A stretch of DNA of 12,124 nt from Frondihabitans sp. (GTDB taxonomy: Bacteria > Actinomycetota > Actinomycetes > Actinomycetales > Microbacteriaceae): positions 1 through 12,124 of the forward strand of contig JAODMX010000431.1 of the NCBI GenBank assembly GCA_025464735.1, written 5' to 3'. Numbering within the stretch: position 1 is the stretch's first letter; each line of letters opens with the position of its first letter. The notes under the pieces were generated by a model. That model did no database searches. It was not told where the DNA came from and worked only from the letters and a program-made list of their open reading frames with translations. Both the position numbers and the translations under genes were made by a program. Of the stretch, positions 1-6,041 are shown piece after piece.

Positions 1-54
1 GTCCTAGCGGTACTCGGCCGGGACGTAGGTGACACTTTTGGGCTTGTGACAGAC

Positions 55-109
55 CGAGACCTCCTGGCTCGATGGAGCTGGTTAGTTCTTCATCAATCAG
101 GAGGTCTCG
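55..109. repeat. Perfect 12-bp inverted repeat upstream of IS110 fragment
   Basis: The arms CGAGACCTCCTG (55-66) and CAGGAGGTCTCG (98-109) are exact reverse complements separated by 31 nt, so a transcript from either strand could form a stem with a large loop. No T-tract follows on either strand, so it is not a typical intrinsic terminator. It lies just 5' of an IS110-type transposase fragment. In the IS110 group the non-coding left end upstream of the transposase gene encodes a structured guide (bridge) RNA, so a relic of that RNA is one possibility. The end of another transposon is another. The pairing is seen directly; the function is inferred. Confidence 0.6.
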
Positions 110-143
110 TCTACCACGTTTTTGCCCCGTTGGCCCGCCGCGA

Positions 144-340
144 CTCTGGGCCGGTGTCGATCTCGGCAAATCGGACCGCCACTGCGTTGTCATCGACCGC
201 GACGGGACCGAGTTCCTGTCCCGAAGATTCAAGAACGGGGAAAGCGAGATCCTGACTCTGATGGGTGACGTGGCCAGCCGCCCGGGTGGAACGGAGGTGG
301 CATGGGCCACTGACCTCAACCACAGCGGCACCGGATTCTT
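144..340 (+). pseudogene. IS110-family transposase, N-terminal fragment (truncated)
   Basis: The frame reads LWAGVDLGKSDRHCVVID and, further on, TEVAWATDL. These match the start of the DEDD (RuvC-like) catalytic domain of IS110-family transposases, including the first acidic residue in GVDLGK. IS110 transposases are normally about 330-420 residues, and only about 65 are recognisable here. There is no start codon or ribosome binding site right before the conserved part; the open frame extends back to an ATG at 72, but those upstream residues look unrelated. After about position 340 the similarity stops, and the frame ends at TAG 366-368. The C-terminal Tnp20/Ser domain is absent, so the protein cannot be active. 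It marks a former insertion, later deleted or recombined. Family assignment is from recalled motif similarity. Confidence 0.7.
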
Positions 341-369
341 ACAGTCGCCGCTCGGCAGCCACATGTAGC

Positions 370-558
370 CCCTCCACTATCTACAAGACGACTTTCTACG
401 AGTACGACAAGTACGGCCACCGAAAGCACACGCAGCTTGTCCGCACGGTGGTAGGCCAGAACCAGTACAAGGGAGACGGCCTTAAGGGTGTTGTCACCTC
501 GTATTGTCCACCCATCAAAGGGCTCTGCCCGAGCTGGATCAAGAAGACCATCGGGTAG
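370..558 (+). pseudogene. Unidentified C-terminal protein fragment
   Basis: This open frame of about 62 codons ends at TAG 556-558. Its third codon positions are mostly C or G, which suggests real coding ancestry. The peptide is rich in Tyr and Lys (IYKTTFYEYDKYGHRKH near the start) and ends with a Cys-x6-Cys stretch, CPPIKGLC, followed by PSWIKKTIG. There is no plausible start codon for it: the frame continues upstream only into sequence antisense or out of frame to the IS110 fragment. I read it as the 3' end of a gene whose 5' part was lost when the mobile element remnant was joined to it. I do not recognise the family. Two cysteines this close could mean an exported protein, but no signal peptide remains to test that. 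Confidence 0.4.
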
Positions 559-585
559 CGTAAAACCGTGAGATCGTTCGCTACC
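554..585 (+). terminator. Possible stem-loop after the gene fragment
   Basis: GGTAGCG (554-560) and CGCTACC (579-585) are perfect complements around an 18-nt loop. The stem overlaps the TAG stop (556-558) of the preceding fragment and is followed by TAATTCTTG, which is only weakly T-rich. It may be a terminator relic or chance. The long loop and short stem keep confidence low. Confidence 0.25.
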
Positions 586-591
586 TAATTC

Positions 592-963
592 TTGAGCGCC
601 CTCGCTGGCGTTGAGGAAGCGCTGCTGGACCGTGACCTTCCTCTGGTAGTCGCCGTGCTTTTCACCGCCGACGGAGTCGCCGAGATCACCAGGTCTACAG
701 GGGAGACCGACGCCGTCTCGCGCAACGGGCATGGCGTGCAGAGGTACGCGGAAGAGAACCTCCCATCGGAGAGCCCACAGACGACACACGACCAACGAGC
801 GACGGATGCGCGGAACGGATGGGTCCACGTTCTCAGAGACCTCGGCGAATACGAGAGCCTCCTGGGTGACTTCGTCGCGAACTTGTCGTACGCCTCAGTC
901 GTCCTGGCGGGCGACGGAGCGAAGGTCACTGTGACCGATGGAGAGACACGTCTGGGACGCTGA
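592..963 (+). CDS. Hypothetical protein, 123 codons, possibly 5'-truncated
   Basis: The frame opens with TTG at 592, two codons after an in-frame TAA (586-588), and ends with TGA at 961-963. No Shine-Dalgarno sequence precedes the TTG, so either the start is weak or the gene is a fragment missing its 5' end. Third codon positions are clearly G/C enriched across the whole frame, which favours this strand over the long opposing minus-strand frame. The product is acidic and soluble, with no signal peptide or membrane segment. A hydrophobic stretch near residues 17-25 (LPLVVAVLF) and a C-terminal part (YASVVLAGDGAKVTVTDGE) look like beta strands of a small globular domain. I do not recognise the family. 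The neighbouring remnants make a decayed gene likely. Confidence 0.4.
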   Translation: MSALAGVEEALLDRDLPLVVAVLFTADGVAEITRSTGETDAVSRNGHGVQRYAEENLPSESPQTTHDQRATDARNGWVHVLRDLGEYESLLGDFVANLSYASVVLAGDGAKVTVTDGETRLGR

Positions 964-1106
964 GGGTAGCCTTCCGATCGCCCCAGGGCGGCCCGCCGGC
1001 CGCGATCACGGTCGACCTTGGAGGTGACTTCCGTAGTCGATCTACGCCCATGGAGTTCAGTCAACATCTGTGAGTCGCCCTTTTCTAGGCACAGCCCCTC
1101 CCTGGT

Positions 1107-1508
1107 GTGGTGCTTGCTGCCTTGCTCCTGACCGGATGCTCGCAGGCTGCGGTACAGCCCGACGACAGGTGGACTGTCCGAGTGAGCGCGGTTCTCAATG
1201 ATCCGCGTGGCAGTGGTGGAGGCGGCGGTGCTGCTCCCGGAGCGGTCAAGCTCGAATCCGCGCCGGCCGGGCATCACACGATTGCGGCGGTCTGCGAAGG
1301 CGCCAAGCGGTTGCAGATCAAGGCGTCTCATGCCAACCGTGTTCTCGCGTCGGGCACCATCACCTGCGGCGCTACGAAACTGTTCGCGGGATCTTGGACC
1401 GGATCAAATGGCGTCGTCGTCACTGTTGGAGGCGCGAATGCACCCCGCTCGGGGCAATGGGAAATTGCATTGAACTCAGGGGCATGGGTCCCCAGGAGCG
1501 CGAGCTGA
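1107..1508 (+). CDS. Small secreted lipoprotein of unknown function (5' end may be damaged)
   Basis: The product has a hydrophobic start VLAALLLTGCS with a lipobox (LTGC) whose cysteine would be lipidated, so the mature protein would sit on the outer face of the membrane. The mature part is about 120 residues, with a Gly-rich linker (SGGGGG) followed by an apparent beta-rich domain. That domain has two cysteines (AVCEG and ITCGA) that could form a disulfide. The signal peptide lacks the usual positively charged n-region. The in-frame stop TAG at 1086-1088 limits upstream extension, and the GTG codons at 1107 or 1110 have no good ribosome binding site. I infer that the true start was lost or frameshifted, so this may be a recent pseudogene. 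The architecture resembles hypothetical lipoproteins of Microbacteriaceae; no function can be given. Confidence 0.5.
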   Translation: MVLAALLLTGCSQAAVQPDDRWTVRVSAVLNDPRGSGGGGGAAPGAVKLESAPAGHHTIAAVCEGAKRLQIKASHANRVLASGTITCGATKLFAGSWTGSNGVVVTVGGANAPRSGQWEIALNSGAWVPRSAS

Positions 1509-1893
1509 TTGAGCATCGCGAGAACGAAGAGCGCCGCTTACCGGTCTGCTGTTCACTTGGAGATGGTGGCGTGACGCGGGGATGCTTGCCGTCCGACCTT
1601 GACCAGCTTTGTGGTCGGCAACCTCGCGTCCGTCCACTTGGAGCATGCCTCCGACTCGCGCCGAGAAGGGCTCTCCCGCGTGTCTAACAAAGGTCTGTTC
1701 CGGACTATTGGATGGCCCCGCTGACGTCGAGTGAAGCCCGCCGTTGGAACGCGGGCGGCTATCGTCGCGCCGGACGAGGCGATTTCCTCCGACTCTCCTG
1801 GTGCAATGCCCCTGCGTTCTACGCGCGGAAGCCCCGCCTGCTGCGCTGGCTGTTGCCGTTCAGTTGGCTTGGGAAGGCGAGTATCTTCTGCGG
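1509..1893. other. Gene-poor stretch with coding-like remnants
   Basis: No intact gene is supported here. On the minus strand, about 1553-1690, a frame ending with TGA (ending at 1553) has very high G/C third positions and reads KWTDARLPTTKLVKVGR near its end. It could be the 3' tail of a lost gene. On the plus strand, 1744-1893 is open in the frame of the following gene, but codon use is weaker there. CCGACC (1593-1598) and GGTCGG (1613-1618) form a 6-bp inverted repeat around 14 nt, too weak to call. I see no tRNA, insertion sequence end or promoter that I would defend. Confidence 0.35.
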
Positions 1894-2421
1894 ATGGCTC
1901 GCTGTCGGCCACTCGTCGAGCATCGTGATGACCGTGCACAAGGGCAACCGTCGCGGCAGATTCCCTGGGAGATGCTCGCTCTCGGCATATTGTTCGCCCT
2001 GATCGCGCTCGCGGTCCTGGCCGCGGTCGTACTCCCAATTGCCAGCGCCATGGTTGTCTTCTGCCTGATCGCCCTTGTCCCGGCTCTGGTCGTGGGCGTG
2101 TTGGTTGTGGGCGCGTTCCGGGCTCGCGGGGATCGTCACCTTAAGCGTGCTCTGCGCCTGTACGCCTCTGCCGGTCCGGTTGTGGTTCTGCAGGACCTCG
2201 CCCGTGGACGAACGGATGCGAAGGGCACCGGAACCGCCTTGCTTGCGTCAGCCATCCGCGATCCCGTGTTCGCCGCCGCCGCCACCATCCTTGCCATCGC
2301 GGTGACCGACGACATCGCCGCTCGATACTGTGAGGCAGGCATGACTCGTGTCGCTCCCGACAGTCGAGTAGTTGTCCGGGAACGAGCCGACGAGAATGAC
2401 GGACAGAGGTCAGGTGATTGA
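1894..2421 (+). CDS. Two-helix membrane protein with a GNAT-like acetyltransferase segment
   Basis: From the ATG at 1894 the protein has 175 residues: a short charged N-terminus, two hydrophobic helices (about 28-47 and 53-75), a basic stretch (RARGDRHLKRALRLY), and a cytosolic domain of about 85 residues. That domain reads like the C-terminal half of a GNAT N-acetyltransferase: a strand (GPVVVLQDLA), a pyrophosphate-loop-like KGTGTALLASAI at 110-121, then strand and helix TILAIAVTDDIAARYCEAGM. The usual Gln/Arg three residues before the first loop glycine is Asp108, and the N-terminal half of a GNAT fold is missing, so activity is uncertain. The start is unclear because no strong ribosome binding site is visible; the frame is open back to 1744, and ATG 1972 is also possible. 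Third codon positions support coding. It converges with the gene on the other strand, 97 bp away. Confidence 0.55.
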   Translation: MARCRPLVEHRDDRAQGQPSRQIPWEMLALGILFALIALAVLAAVVLPIASAMVVFCLIALVPALVVGVLVVGAFRARGDRHLKRALRLYASAGPVVVLQDLARGRTDAKGTGTALLASAIRDPVFAAAATILAIAVTDDIAARYCEAGMTRVAPDSRVVVRERADENDGQRSGD

Positions 2422-2518
2422 CCAATTGGCGGTGACGGTCGAATTCTGAACAGCTCGGCTGCCCCGGCCTCGACGGTCGACGCACGTCCCCCGATCCGCC
2501 GACGCATCGCTGGGCCGC

Positions 2519-2860
2519 TTATCGGGGCGTGTCATCTCTGCGGTAGGCGACGATGAAGAGCTGGATGAGGAGAGAGACTCCGCCAAATACCAGAGAGCCC
2601 ACGCCGATCCACATCCAGGCGTATGCAGTGTCGGCTGAAGCCAGGAACACGGACGTCGGGACTGGGCTGACGGCGTAAGCACTTTGCGCAGCAGTATGCC
2701 CAGCTAGGGCTGCGACGGTACCGAATGCGACAAGTAATCCGCCGAGGATCGCAAGATATCGGCGAAAATCGGTCTGGGTATACACCGACCCCGCGCGTGG
2801 CGCCGACGACGTCAAAGGTAAATCTCCGCTGGCGCCTGTACTTGCCGACTCATTGCTCAT
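2519..2860 (-). CDS. Small membrane protein, two predicted helices
   Basis: The protein has 113 residues from the ATG at 2860; an in-frame GTG at 2866 would add two. A polar Ser/Thr/Ala-rich N-terminus of about 34 residues precedes helix 1 (about 35-53, YLAILGGLLVAFGTVAALA). A loop of about 27 residues follows, then helix 2 (about 81-105), ending in a positively charged YRRDDTPR tail. By the positive-inside rule both termini are probably cytosolic. No catalytic motif is visible and I do not recognise a family. It lies 87 bp downstream of the LuxR gene on the same strand, so it could be the last gene of the ABC exporter operon, but the gap is larger than elsewhere in that operon. Ribosome binding is weak at either start. 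Confidence 0.6.
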   Translation of the reverse strand: MSNESASTGASGDLPLTSSAPRAGSVYTQTDFRRYLAILGGLLVAFGTVAALAGHTAAQSAYAVSPVPTSVFLASADTAYAWMWIGVGSLVFGGVSLLIQLFIVAYRRDDTPR

Positions 2861-2947
2861 GGGCACATGCTAGCCAGTCTTCGACGGCGCGCAGGTCTTC
2901 GTCGCGTCAGGTCAGTCGCACCACGCTGATCACAACGACCAGGGAGG

Positions 2948-3736
2948 CTAAAGCTGGTTGGCCACCAGGCCGTACTGGTGGGCCCGCGCGACGAGTTGCG
3001 CCCTCGTCGTAGTCCCGAGCTTGCCCATGGCGTGGTTCACGTGCGACTTGACCGTGACCGGGCTCACGAAGAGGATCCCCGCGATCGCCGCATTGTCGAG
3101 TCCCGTTCCGACCAGGGCGACGACCTCGCGTTCCCTCGGGGTGAGCGCGGACATCTCGCCGGTCTCGGTGCTCCTCGTGCGCCATTGCGGGCCCGAGATG
3201 AGCCCACCCACGGCAGGCGGATTTGTCCTCTCGCGGGACGACTCGAATCGAGCGCGTCGGACGGTGGCACCCATGAAGGCCATCCAGAGCATCCCCGCCG
3301 CTGGACCGAGAAGACCTGGCGCCCCGATTGGGACGCCGGCCGGGGGCAGCATCAGTGCGCCCGCCCAGGCGAACGGCAGCGCGAAGGCCAGTACGGTGGG
3401 CGCTCGGCGACCAACGCTGGCGAGCTCGAACGCCGCATAGAACAGCGCGAGCCCCGCGGCACCGCCGGGAACGCCGAGGAAATGCCCCGTCACAGCAGCC
3501 GCGAGCGAGACGATGGCCGCAAGGACCGGGGCACGCCGGATCGTGAGCAGGACCCCGACCGCGACGAGGTCGAGCGAATATGCGACTGCCGACACGTCGA
3601 ACGACCGCTGCAGCGGCACCTGCGCTAACTCGGCGGCGGTGCCGACAGCGATCACGCCTGCGATGGCCCCGAGCGCGAGCCCACGGAGGGCGACCGCGCC
3701 GGATGGCCGAGCGACTCGCGACGGGAGGACGGACAT
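2948..3736 (-). CDS. Membrane-embedded LuxR-type transcriptional regulator (kinase-like membrane domain fused to HTH)
   Basis: The protein has 262 residues. Residues about 14-155 are very hydrophobic and form five or six membrane helices, ending in a basic arginine turn (VRRARFESSRER). After a linker, a LuxR/GerE helix-turn-helix domain begins at about 198 (LTPREREVVALVGTGLDNAAIA, then SPVTVKSHVNHAMGKLGT), including the conserved recognition helix. There is no phosphoacceptor receiver domain, no histidine (DHp) box and no ATP-binding lobe. The membrane part resembles the sensor module of actinobacterial histidine kinases, and the C-terminus resembles the output end of their NarL-type response regulators. 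It therefore looks like a two-component pair collapsed into one chain. The ATG at 3736 lies 14 bp after the permease stop in the same operon, and regulation of the exporter is the natural inference. Confidence 0.85.
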   Translation of the reverse strand: MSVLPSRVARPSGAVALRGLALGAIAGVIAVGTAAELAQVPLQRSFDVSAVAYSLDLVAVGVLLTIRRAPVLAAIVSLAAAVTGHFLGVPGGAAGLALFYAAFELASVGRRAPTVLAFALPFAWAGALMLPPAGVPIGAPGLLGPAAGMLWMAFMGATVRRARFESSRERTNPPAVGGLISGPQWRTRSTETGEMSALTPREREVVALVGTGLDNAAIAGILFVSPVTVKSHVNHAMGKLGTTTRAQLVARAHQYGLVANQL

Positions 3737-3750
3737 GCGCACAGTGTAGA

Positions 3751-4488
3751 TCAGCGGCTGGATCCGGGTCGCCGGACGACGAGGAGAGCAGCGACTGCGA
3801 AGAGCGCCGTCCATCCAACGAGATTGAGAGCGCTCATCAGCGGTGGCAGACTGCCTCCGGCGATCGCCCAGGCGAGGTTGGCGAGGTGGTAGGTCGGCAG
3901 CCAGACGGCGACGTCTCGCATGCCCGCGGGCATGACCGAGAACGGCACCCAAAGCCCACCGAGGGCAGACCCCGCCAGGTAGAGCCCGTAGCTCGCCGGG
4001 AAGGCGAGTTCCGCTGGCAGCGCCAGACCGATCAGGATCCCCATCGTCGAGAATGTCAGGCTGCCGAGCCAGATCACGGCGATCAGCGGCACCCACTGCA
4101 GGGGGGTGAGCGCGGCGTGTTTCACCGCAATCGCGGTCGCGCAGACCAGGACGATCGCGGGCAGGGCGGTGACGAAACTCGCGAGGATTTTCGCGGTGAT
4201 CATTTGCCAGCCGGGTATCGGCATGGACCGCAGCTGTTGGATCCAACCGATCTGCCGTTCCTCGGCCAGGCGGGGTCCGGTCGTCGAGATCGCCGACCAG
4301 ATAGCGCCGAAGGCTGCCATCGCGACCGCGATCTCGACCACGCCGGGCAACTCACCCGGAAGCGTCCTGCCCCCACCGAACAGGGTCGAGAACAACAGGT
4401 AGAAGCCGATCGGCGCGCAGACGGCCAGGGCGAGGTATCGGGGATCGCGAAGCATCCGCACGGTCTCGAGCCAGAACAGATACAGCAT
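3751..4488 (-). CDS. ABC-2 type exporter permease
   Basis: This is a 245-residue integral membrane protein with about six helices (roughly 18-38, 52-72, 99-125, 132-156, 160-185 and 218-240). The N-terminal amphipathic segment (LETVRMLRDPRYL) and the cytosolic loop ERQIGWIQQLRSMPIP are typical of ABC-2 permeases of the DrrB/NatB kind, in which the loop contacts the ATPase. The ATG at 4488 overlaps the TGA stop of the ATPase gene (4490-4488) by one base, which implies translational coupling; an open frame further upstream is only ATPase sequence in another frame. It should form the membrane pore of an exporter. The substrate is unknown: drug, peptide or lipid are all possible, and the sequence does not discriminate. 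Confidence 0.9.
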   Translation of the reverse strand: MLYLFWLETVRMLRDPRYLALAVCAPIGFYLLFSTLFGGGRTLPGELPGVVEIAVAMAAFGAIWSAISTTGPRLAEERQIGWIQQLRSMPIPGWQMITAKILASFVTALPAIVLVCATAIAVKHAALTPLQWVPLIAVIWLGSLTFSTMGILIGLALPAELAFPASYGLYLAGSALGGLWVPFSVMPAGMRDVAVWLPTYHLANLAWAIAGGSLPPLMSALNLVGWTALFAVAALLVVRRPGSSR

Positions 4489-5405
4489 CAGGAGGCATCC
4501 TCTCGCCCGTGGTGGTCGGTGAGCGTTCGGAAGATCGAGTCGAGACTCGGCGGCGCCACCTCGAGGCCGTGCCACGCGACGCTCCCGAGGCTCAACGCCC
4601 TGACGGTGGCGTCCGAGTCGCTGCTCGCGAGAATCACGGTGTCTCCCCGCACTTCGAGGCTCTCGACCCCCGGCAACGCTCGCAGGGATCCCGGATCGAT
4701 GGTTTCTCTCGACGAGAACCTGACCGTCGCCACGGCCCCTGCCGCTCGCATCTCGTCGGGGGTTCCGTCAGCGATGATCCGGCCTTCGTCCATCACGACG
4801 ACTCGCGCGGCATTCTGAACGACCTCGTCGAGATAGTGCGTCGCGAACAGGATCGTGCGGCCGTCGCCCGCCAAGCGTCGCATCGTCGTCCAGAACTCGG
4901 CTCGCGCTGTCACATCCAAGGCGCGAGTGGGTTCGTCCAGCACGAGGATGCGCGGGTTGGCGACGATGGCGAGGGCGAATCGGAGTCTCTGCGCTTGGCC
5001 TCCGGACAGCCGATCGACCCGCCGATCGGCGAGATCGACGAGATCGGCCAGCCGCAGAGCCTCCGCCGTCGGGAGCGCGTCACGATAGCTCCGTTCCCCG
5101 AGCCGAACGAGCTCACCCACCCGCACACCCGGCATGAAACCGGTGTCTTGCAGCATGACAGCGATGCGTCCGCGAGCGACCGCTTGCCGCGGCGACAAAC
5201 CGTCGACGCTGAGGCTGCCGGTGTCGCTCGGGATGAGACCAACCATCATGTCGATCAGCGTGCTTTTTCCCGCGCCGTTCCGCCCGAGGAGTGCAACGGT
5301 CTCGCCGACGGTGAGCAACAGCTCGAGAGGGTGGACCGCCACCTTCGCGCCGTAGCTATGGGAAACTCCTCGCGCATCAACGGCGAGGTCAGCGATGGGA
5401 TCCAT
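4488..5405 (-). CDS. ABC exporter ATP-binding protein
   Basis: The protein has 305 residues and a complete nucleotide-binding domain: Walker A GRNGAGKST (41-49), Q-loop Gln86 (AVMLQDTGF), signature LSGGQ (133-137), Walker B ILVLDE (153-158), D-loop ALD and switch histidine His190 (FATHYLDE). The last 75 residues or so form the extra C-terminal domain found in DrrA/CcmA-type exporter ATPases. I chose the ATG at 5405 (MDPIADLAV) because it starts right where the family normally begins; ATG 5441 is an alternative, and neither has a strong ribosome binding site. It is the first gene of a minus-strand operon with the permease and the LuxR-type protein. It hydrolyses ATP at the inner face of the membrane to drive export of an unknown substrate. 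Confidence 0.92.
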   Translation of the reverse strand: MDPIADLAVDARGVSHSYGAKVAVHPLELLLTVGETVALLGRNGAGKSTLIDMMVGLIPSDTGSLSVDGLSPRQAVARGRIAVMLQDTGFMPGVRVGELVRLGERSYRDALPTAEALRLADLVDLADRRVDRLSGGQAQRLRFALAIVANPRILVLDEPTRALDVTARAEFWTTMRRLAGDGRTILFATHYLDEVVQNAARVVVMDEGRIIADGTPDEMRAAGAVATVRFSSRETIDPGSLRALPGVESLEVRGDTVILASSDSDATVRALSLGSVAWHGLEVAPPSLDSIFRTLTDHHGREDAS

Positions 5406-5558
5406 GGCTGCCACGTTTCGCCGAATCGCCCAGGGATGCATCGTCCACTGGGTGGAGATCGGTCGAATCATCGACGAGTCTGCGGAAAGCGATACCTGGT
5501 CACGTCGCCGGCGCGTAGATTCCCGGGCAGAAGGAAGACAGAGAGTAAGGAGAACTCC
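5406..5558. promoter_or_regulatory. Divergent intergenic region, exporter operon and VOC gene
   Basis: These 153 bp separate two divergently read genes and must hold the promoters of both. A TAGATT at 5516-5521 is a possible -10 element for the VOC gene, but there is no convincing -35 at the right distance. AAGGAGA at 5547-5553, five bases before the ATG at 5559, is a strong ribosome binding site. I saw no long palindrome that could be pointed to as the LuxR operator. Confidence 0.45.
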
Positions 5559-6026
5559 ATGTCCAGCATCGCTCCTCTTCGAGCCTGCCTGTGGTTTGAC
5601 AACACCGCTCGTGAAGCCATGGAGTACTACGTCGACACATTTCCGAACTCGCGGATCATCGCGATCGACGAGTACCCCGACGAGTCGCTCGACGAGCACT
5701 TCACCGGCATGGCAGGCAAGGTGCTCAACGGGCAGTTCGCCCTCAACGGCGTCGAGTTCGTCTGCCTCGATGGCGGGCCGCTGTTCCCGTTCACCAACGC
5801 GATCTCGTTTGTCGTGAGCTGCGCGGACCAGTCGGAGATCGACGCCTACTGGGCGAAGCTCTCGGATGATCCCGCGGCCGAGCAGTGCGGATGGTGCCGT
5901 GACCGTTTCGGAGTGAGCTGGCAGATCATCCCCGCGAACATGGGTGAGCTTCTGACGACGCCGTCGAAGGTTCAGAAGATGATGGGTCAGAAGAAGATCG
6001 TCATCCAAGAGCTCATCGACGCCTAG
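5559..6026 (+). CDS. VOC superfamily protein, PhnB/3-demethylubiquinone methyltransferase-like fold
   Basis: The protein has 155 residues and starts at an ATG with an excellent ribosome binding site. The pattern PLRACLWFDNTAREAMEYY, then FPNSRI, GQFALNGVEFVCLDGGP and FTNAISFVVSC fits the PhnB-like branch of the vicinal oxygen chelate (glyoxalase/bleomycin resistance) superfamily. So does the C-terminal part, with its CGWCRDRFGVSWQIIP and a final MMGQKKIVIQEL. Members are small cytosolic proteins built from paired beta-alpha-beta-beta-beta units. Many have no known reaction, and the annotation as methyltransferase in this branch is historical. The length is normal and the frame is intact. It converges with the SRPBCC gene, leaving only 15 bp between stop codons. 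This family is often found beside SRPBCC proteins and ArsR-type regulators; no such regulator is here. Confidence 0.88.
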   Translation: MSSIAPLRACLWFDNTAREAMEYYVDTFPNSRIIAIDEYPDESLDEHFTGMAGKVLNGQFALNGVEFVCLDGGPLFPFTNAISFVVSCADQSEIDAYWAKLSDDPAAEQCGWCRDRFGVSWQIIPANMGELLTTPSKVQKMMGQKKIVIQELIDA

Positions 6027-6041
6027 GCCTCGTCGGGGGCT

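Noticed and set aside
585..1331. Minus-strand open frame of 248 codons over the hypothetical ORF and lipoprotein
   Set aside because: Composition rich in Ser, Arg and Thr, no recognisable domain, and third-position G/C favours the plus-strand frames.
1593..1618. 6-bp inverted repeat CCGACC/GGTCGG
   Set aside because: Arms of six with a 14-nt loop are expected by chance at this GC content and there is no T-tract or flanking gene end.
2907..3818. Minus-strand open frame of 303 codons overlapping the LuxR gene in another frame
   Set aside because: Arg- and Gly-rich composition typical of a shifted frame in high-GC DNA; the overlapping frame has clear helices and a LuxR domain.
3580..4818. Long plus-strand open frame (412 codons) across the permease and LuxR genes
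   Set aside because: It is the antisense of well-supported membrane and ATPase genes. The predicted protein is a low-complexity mix of Arg, Asp, Gly and His without recognisable motifs.
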